Positions 27,501 to 36,500 of a stretch of DNA of 64,000 nt are shown here, piece by piece. This stretch comes from Hippopus hippopus (Eukaryota; Mollusca; Bivalvia; Cardiida; Cardiidae). The notes beneath the pieces were generated by a model. It had not been told where the DNA came from. It saw nothing but the letters and a program-made list of their open reading frames with translations, and ran no database searches. The stretch's first letter is position 1. Every line of letters starts with the position of its first letter. The stretch covers positions 63,014,845 through 63,078,844 of the forward strand of contig OX328096.1 of the NCBI GenBank assembly GCA_946811185.2, given 5' to 3'. The position numbers and the translations under genes were made by a program.

Positions 27501-30500
27501 AGATTCTTCTGTAGGACAGGACTTCAAGTCGTAACATTTTGGATTTTAATATTCTTTTAAATTCAAGGGCCCTGCATGCCTTAGTGGTAGTGTCTTGGAC
27601 TCATAACCAGGAAGCCCCGGGTTTAAGCTTCTCTGAAAGCATTGAGTTTGTTTCGTTGGAGCGTCTTTAGGCAAGACACTTCAGAGCCTAGCCTGGTACT
27701 GGCGAAACCCAAGATATTCATGAATATTATGGGCTGTCGCTGTGATATGTCTGAAATAAAGTTCAAAGCTGCATAAAGCACCATTTCTTCTTTCTTTCTT
27801 CTTTCTTTCTTTCTTTCTTATTTTTTTCTTTCTTTCTTTCAGTTTAAGGAACAGTTTAAGGTAATATGATAAAAGATTTGAGTACACAAATGAAAGTTGT
27901 TTCATTGTTTAAATAATCCATTAATATATAGCCCATGTTCTGTGAAAGGGGGCTTAATGCATCTCCGTGATGCATTATACCAAGCAAGTCATCACTTGGT
28001 TATAGATCCTTAATCCGTTTTGTATAACAACCAATTGAATCATGAGGTTCACCAGTCCTTTGACATGCAGAAAATGTACAAAAAAAAGAAAAGAAAAAAA
28101 AAAACAAGTTTCGGCCCAGGTCAGCCTGCGCGGACTGCGCAGGCTGACCTGGGTCGACACTTTTTGCGAATGTATTAAGCACCCTTTTCACGGAACATGG
28201 CACATTTTGGGAGTTACTTTACAACCACTGTTTCAGGTTTTACAGATACCAAGAAGATTAATCCAAAGCTGATTTGCCCTTTCTTTGATACCTTTTGTCC
28301 GTTCCTTCCGGAAAAAATCTTGAAAGTCCTGCGGTTCGGCGTAATGCATGATCAGGTATTGCCAATTTAAACCTCATCCTGCTATATGAAATAAGTGAAA
28401 TGAAACTTCAAACCGGTAGTAAAAAAAAAACATAATGCTTTTTCAAGTTATTTTTGGGAAAAGATATCTCCTTATCGGACAGTGTAGATCCAAGATCAGA
28501 CTGCACGGATCTTGATCTCCACTGTACGCAGAAGGTCGTTGAGTGGCGCTTAGCAGCCTAATTTAGTAGTTAACTCTTATGCATGTTAGCACAATTTATT
28601 GTGCTACTGCTGACGGTGTAGATTTAAGACCAGACGGTACAAAACGTGCAGTCTCATCTTAGATCTACACTGTTGGATACGGTAAGTTTTTTTTTTCCAG
28701 CGGTTCGGCGTTGAGTATGAAAAGGTATTTTCATTATTAATTCTTATGCTACTTAGCACGACTAATTGTGCCCTTGTAATCAGTGCTGATCTCAAATCAG
28801 ATTGCACGAACTATACTTATCTAATCTTAGATCTACACTGTCCGATACGATAAGTTTTTTTTTCCCAGAATTCTGAAATGGCGAGACTGGGTTTTGACGG
28901 CAAGGTTTTTTTTTTCATTTTTTTAATAAGCAGTTTGAGGGTTACAACTAAAGCAAAACAGACTACATCCGAAGTTGAATTTAAAGTAAAAAGGGTTAAA
29001 ATATTTCCCTTTTTAGTTAGTTTCACAGTAAGGGTATGGTGTAGAATGGTGTCATATGATAGTACATGTACTTCTACTTTCAGTTTAGAAGTCTAAAGGT
29101 CAAAGTAGCCTAAGCTCTTTGTTAAACTCTTAACCAAACGACGAAATTTTAGACTTGTCCAAATTGAAAGCATTTGCAGACGATAAATTAAATGTGGATC
29201 AAATGACAAAATTTGTCCCTTGATAGGATAGAAAATATTATGGGAAAAGCAGAAGATGCTGGTAACCAACATTTTCTCCCTTTCCCACAATATTTTTAAA
29301 AAATCCCTTTTCTTGGCGTCGTTAAAATTTGGGACGGTGTCGTAAAGGCTTAAAGAGCCGAAACCGGCAAACTTTGCAAATGTGGACATTGTAAGATCAA
29401 GATCAGACTACACAAAACACACACTTTTACATTTGTTTTTCACTGTCACCCAATTTGTTACATACTTTGACAAAAACAACATTGAAAAAGCTAAGCTGTG
29501 GCTGTTATTGCTAATTGCAAGGGTCCATTTCATTAATTAAGCTCTAGGGATTTCAAGAGCCTGTGTAGTTTTTATTCCGTAAATCATATATTCTTGCAAA
29601 TCATCGATAGATACAACTAGACTACATATCTTCTATGCAATGGTATTAATCCTATGGTTACAGTCTGTCAAATGATGCAGTTTTGTGCGTTCAAAGTAAG
29701 GGATTGTCGTTTTAGAATCGATAAACCTGTCTGTTCTTATTACATCAGATATGACGTCATCATCCCGATTTGATTCCGAACCTCGTAATAGGGTCTGTAA
29801 GTCTCGTTTAGATGAAATGCACTTCCGGGATCACTGGTCGCCATATTGAGATTTTTTCCACTATTTTGCTTATGTATGTACCGACATTCGTGACGCTACA
29901 CTGATGTGTATGTTATTCAAATTCTCCAAAATGGGTTTGGAGAGGAAAAACCGGAGATGAAAGATGTTGGTAAGGGTTAAAATGTTGTGGAGAAATAATG
30001 CTGTGATTTAAAAACAGGCCGTGGAAATCAGCGAAAATCCTTAACCCAGTTTTCGTACATCGTTGCAATGGACATGTACTCGGTCGATTTCTGATCTAAA
30101 GAGGTCAAACTAACCTAGTTATGGCAATAAAATAATGTTTTTAAGGATTACATTCTAGAAATGCACTCTGATCGCCTCTTCAGTGGCGTTTAGAAACTTA
30201 TTGCCGTTTTGATATGTTTCGCACCAGAGTAGTTTCGCACCTAAGTCTCGTTTGCACCATATTAAATGTTGCCGATAATGACAGTTGCAATTACTCGGCC
30301 TCATTTTATTCATTGGATTGCCTTAGACAGCCAATTATATACATAGGACCAAAGAAAATTCTTAACTGGTCGTGAATTCATGGCTTCAAAACCTATTTTG
30401 GCATCTTTTGTTGAATTATTTTCAGGTAAATTCATCATTTCACTGGGAACTGGTAAAAAAGGCTTAACCCTTTCTAGAGCGGTCCTACTAAAATACGCCA

Positions 30501-33500
30501 TGGAGAATTTATACGCCATGGGAGTTTTTGCATGCCACAGCTGTTCCATAGTAGTGAAATAATATATTACCTATGGAACAGCTGTGGCGTGCAAAAACTC
30601 CCATGGCGTATCCATGGCGTATAAATTCTCCATGGCGTATTTTAGTAGGACCCTTCTAGAGCGCCAAATAAATCAAAGAGGCGTTTTCATTCTATAAATA
30701 AAATCGTAAGAATAATGTTGAAGTTGCCCTTGTCTGGAATGTCTTAGCAAAGCGATCAATGTAGATCAGAGATCAGACTGCACACTTTGTGCAGTCTGAT
30801 CATGATGTACATTGATAGCAAAAGCAACTAAAGTGGTCAAAGGCACTTTGAGGATTATAACAAAGAATTGTAGACTATTTAAATACTCAAGATCAGTACT
30901 TGTGCTTGCCCATTTAGATGTAGCCCTTACAAGTGTAATGTTTCTAATGATGAAATATTCTGCAGAAAGTCTTTTTAAATACATTGCTTTATCCTATTTT
31001 TTTCTGCAGAAGGGCAGATAGGCCATGAAATCCTAACTTCAGATTCTGCAGTTGTCACTATGCTGATGGTCTAAGAGGAAATGGGCCAAGCTTGTTATTT
31101 TTCAGCAAAGTGAAATTTCCAGATAAAGCTACAGCAATGAGGTTACTATATTGCAGTACATGTATTTTAATTATCTAGAATTCTGAAATATTTAACAAAA
31201 ATGATCTATTAAGAGGATTAAAGTCAAATTTGACTTACACTTTATAGTTTTAATGTTTTAATATTGGTAAAAGTGGTTAATGAGACACATATTACAATAC
31301 TGTTTTAATTGATATTACAAATGAAATTAACGTAAACCTGATATTGATTCTGCAATAAGTTTTGAAAACATTTCCACCTCCATTACCTTCATAATGCACG
31401 ATTGCCGTCGCAGGGAGAATCATACATTAATGAAACATAGTACATGTGGCTTTACATGTCACTCTCTAGATTTGTTTTTCTTTTTTACACATGTAACTCT
31501 TTAACAAGTAATTAAATTTTAGACTTGACCAAATTTACAAATAGTATTTGCAGAGGGAAAATAAAATTTGGTTCTAAAGATGGGTTTTGACAAAGAAAAG
31601 GGTAGAAAACATCGTCGTAGAACAAAATGCTGGTAACCAGGAATTTCTTATCCAACAATTTTCTCAATACCTTTTACCTCAGGGTACTCCCATAAACACT
31701 GGAAAAAGACCAAACTTTGCAAAAACTGACATGCTATGTTTCCCATTCAAATCAAATCCAATGTATGGTAGTACACGAGTTAGCAAAGTGTGCAGGAAGA
31801 CACTCAGGCTTTGATAGAATTCTGGTCTGATTAATGTTCAAAGAAATGGGTATGCTGAAGGACTGCACTCGTATTTCAAGTTTATAATTTTTATAATTTC
31901 ATTTCAGATGCTGTTGTTCATTTCTAATATGTTACACAGGATGTCACCTTTTTACGTCTTGTTGGGTGGTCACATATTTGAAGATAAAAAACTGACTACT
32001 TTATTCAAGCCAATACATAATTTCATGGATGTTAGCTCTACAGTGAGAATCAACAGCTTCAGAACAATCACAATAACTGTCCAAAACATCTGTACAGTGC
32101 CACATGAAACATCACCTACTTTAGAAGCTTAGGAAATGCCAAACCACTAAAGTACAAGATTAATTCATGACAGTCCAAATGACAGCAGATGCAACAGGAT
32201 GTACCACAAGATATGATTTGCAAGGCATTTTCCTGTACTTAGAAGAGTAGGCATCCTGTTAGCTCTTTATCAAATGAGCTTGTGTTAAAACAGCCAGGGG
32301 GAGGGAAGCCGTAACAATTATGAGAAAAAGAGAAAATATTGGAAATCTTTTTTCCTCAGTGTTTTCTACCCATTCAAAGACAAATTTCTCAAGTTCAGCT
32401 ACATATCACCTGTTAATCCTCTCAACTTAAACCAGTCGAAATTTTGTTCTGTGAGTTAACCCTTTACCAAACAGTTCTGTTTTTAATTACCCTGATGCAG
32501 AGGGCTTTTGACAACATTGAAGGAAGAGGAGAAAAAAGCTGGTCACCAGCTTTTTATACTTTTCTCACAATGTTTCCTTTCTGAAATAAACCTAATCATT
32601 TGGGCTACGATTGTTTCATCCTCCAACTTTGCTTTCAAAATAGACATGATGAAAATTTTGTTAAATGGTAAAAGGTTAAAATGGTTGCATGTCTACTTCT
32701 TATACAGCCCTTGTTTAATTCAACCTTGCAAGTTGTTGGACCAGAGACAGCCCATTGATATGATACCAGCAGATAAAGGGGTCAGTGGGCTGTCTCCTGT
32801 AGATAACTTTTTGTGTCTTGCAGCAGACCAATTTTGAAAACATTTTGACCTAAGGACAAATTGGTCAAAATAAGTAATATCTGCTTTTGACATGATTTAA
32901 TGAATGCTCAAGCTTTACTCCTTGATTAACTTTTTTTCACATTTACAAGGATGCTTCTGAAGTTTTATACTGCAAATATGTTTCAGAAGCTATTAAGTTA
33001 ATATATTTGATGACTTGTAAGTCTTTACCAAAAAATCCTGAGTTTTAAGAACCCTGCAGAAAAATACTTTAGGAAACATTGTGGGAAAAGACAACTAACA
33101 ATTTCTCCTTTCAGCACAATGTTTCCTACCCTTTAATAGGTAAATTGTAGAATGTGAGCCAAAATCAATGAGTCGTCTGCAAATGCTTTGAGATTGAAGA
33201 AGTCCAGAATTTTATCAGTTGGTAAAGATTAAAAGAAATAAACGTGAGATGTCTTGAAAATCTTGTAGATATTTATCTTTATTACATTAGTAGTAACATA
33301 ACACTTTTATATTATTCTCATGTTATTCGGGTCCCTTGATGGAGCAAATTTCTGCTGCAGAAATATACTGTTAAAAAATCCAAAATTGTTTATTAATTTG
33401 CCATTTCTCACAATGTTTTCAAAGGGCTATTAATTTTGTGCAGCTAATAAGACGGAGTTTTTTTTCCAACATAATGTCAATGACTGAATTTTACTACATG

Positions 33501-36500
33501 TATATTGCTTTCACTCTTAAAGGGGCATTAAGGATTTTTGTTCTAAATATAAACAAGAATATTGTTTTTCCTTTCTTTAACAAAGTCTTGAAACCTACCT
33601 TTACTTTTAACACCTAGATAAAATCTGAGGCAAGTGGAGAAAAATAATCGAAAGATTGAGATGAAAACATTGTGGCAAATAGATATTGCTGACTGTAAGC
33701 AATATCGTATTTGGTCAAAATATTTTCAAAAGCAGTCTGCTGCAATGCTGTTTTAATTTAGTGGCATTTCGTGGTTAGGATTTAAATACCCTTTTAACTA
33801 TTACTGATTTTGAAAAATACCGGTAAATATTAGCATGAACTTCTTTGCAGTGCAAAGATGGTAAACATAGAACATTAATACTATAGCACTATTTTTCTTT
33901 AATTAAATGCTTTAATGACTGCATGTCCAATGATATATGAGAGCACCATTGCACAAATTATAACATGTGGTTCCTGTGAGGTGTAGTTGTCTTGCAGTCA
34001 CGGTTCCTTTTTAGTGTCATTCTTCTAGCAGGAGAAAGCTCTGAAAGTATATTAGTAAGAGATGTTTGTAAATTTAGTATCTCAAGAAATACAAGTTTTT
34101 AGCTCACCAGAGCAAAAAGTGCTTAACTCTTTACCTCGGGACAGATCCTAGACTTGTCCAAACGAAAACATTTGGAAACAACAATTTAAATGTGGCTAGA
34201 AGGATGGAATTTGTCTTTGAATGAGTAGAAAACATTGTGGAAAAAGGAGAAAATGCTGGTTACCAGCATTTTCTCCTTTTCCCACAATGTTATCAAAAGG
34301 CTTCTTCCTCAGGATCGTACAACTCAGGATTGTGTGGTAAAGGGTTAAGGAAAGCTTTTTTGTCCCATTCGTTTACATATATCTACATGTATCTGTTTGT
34401 GATTTTGTCTATTGTTGACAGTTTCTTTGAAACCATCTTGAATTGAGTTTGAAGCTGTTTTCAATAGAATTTCTATCAAATCACAGCAGCCAAAATTTAA
34501 TGCTGAAAGCAGCCAAAAACTTGATTCAATCAACAATTAATCACACCTGTAAGTTCACCTTCCCAGGGTTTTCTTAACTCTCCCTTGTAGGTATCCCTCA
34601 CAGGATTCTTCCTCAGCAACTGGCTGTTTTTCAGCCAACAGATTTCTTTACCAAACTGACTGAAATTGCATTGATCTTCATCAAATGGATGGATCACAGC
34701 TCAAAAATATTGTGTGGACAAGTGTATTACTGGTGTGAGGTGTTCAGAAACGTAGGGATAAGTGAAGTGGCTGCAATGATAATACCAAAGTACTCTTTGC
34801 AATTTTGTTATATATTCCACAAAAATGGTAACAAAAATTTCATCATAATATTATACTGTGACAACACTGTGAATTTCATTAGTAATTTTAGTAAGTCTAT
34901 CCTAATGGGTCATTTTTTTCCCCTTCGAAAAGGAGGTAATGCTTGAAATTCTCTGTGAAGTAACGGTTTAGAATTGGTTGCATAACATGAATTAAATGTG
35001 ACAAATTATGCTTGTACATGTATAAAATAACTTTTAATTAAATAATTACAGAATACCTTGAAAGTCTTTGTATTGTCTCAATAGCTGTTGTAAATTATTA
35101 TCCTTTGCTGGATTATACAGGGCATAATATCTTTCCGATGAAGATTTACTGGTGAACTTCACTGATAACAAAGTTCTCTCCCACAAACCCACCCTGGGAT
35201 ACTCGAAGAATTTCTATACCTGCAATTAATGACAAGAGAGCCATTGTTATAACCACTGACATAAGCCTTTCCATCTTGTGTCTGTTCGTCTGTATGTGTA
35301 ACACACCAATATGGCCTTGCACTGGGACATACTTCATGGAAATTGCATGTTAGATTTGAACGTGTATAGTCTATATCAAAGATCTGCGTAAGCTGTTACC
35401 AAACAACAGGGTTAATGACTTGTATAAATTGAAAGCACTAGTAGACGAAAAAGTAAGAGTGGCTAAACAATTGAAATTCATTTATGGAAGGGTTGAAAAT
35501 ATCCTGGGAAAAGGAAGACATGCTGGTCACTAGCATTTTCTCCTATTTCCATAATGTTTTCATAAACTGTTTTCTTTAGAGGTAAAGGTAAAGGTTTAAC
35601 ATTTCATTCATATGCCAGTTAGTGCACCTGGTCATGGGTATCTTTCCAAAGTACCATGCACAACACTAATATTCAGTGTGCATAGTGGAACAAGCATATA
35701 GAATTTTTCTTAAATGACCTTTGGCCTGTGAAGCACAATTAATCCTTTACCACATAATCCTGAATTTTAAAGACTCAGAGGAAGAAGCCTTATGAAAACA
35801 TTGTAGGAAAAGCATTAAATGCTGGTAACCAGCATTTTCTCCTTTTTCAATAATATTTTCTACCCTCTCAAATAAATTCCCATCATTTGAGTAATATACG
35901 GTATTAATTGTCATCTGCAAATCCTTTCAATTTGGACCAGTCAAAGATTCTGTCTTGTGGTAAAAAGATAAATATACTTTTCAGCAAAGTGTCGGTCGAG
36001 ATCAGACTGCACTGAACATGCTGTCTGATCTTGAATCTGAACTGTCTTATATGGTTTGAGTTTTGAAAACATAATACTGGAGTGGCTGTCTTTAAAATAC
36101 TTGAATATTACCAGAGGCTGAATTTAAAAGCGAAAACGTAGATCTGTGCGATCTTCCTCGGCAAATTGAGGATTACAAGTATAAATCTGCTTTAAAACGT
36201 CTTGCTTCGTACTTATGCTTTCATTTTATGCCTTCACACAGCTGTAGTTTTGTGAAAGAAACCTGATTCACCTATTTTGATTTAAGTCCGTCAAAAAACA
36301 TGATTCTATTGAATACGAAACCGAAAGTACGTTAAACCATCAACCTGTTTACCTGCGCTGAATACGATCTGTTCTTTACTGTGGCGTATTCATAGTCACA
36401 TATCGTTCTCTGATCGATTACTGAAATTTTCAAATCGCTCGGACTTTTAAAATCTGACTTAATCCTTCGTAATTGCTTCGTGTATCTCTCCACATACTGT

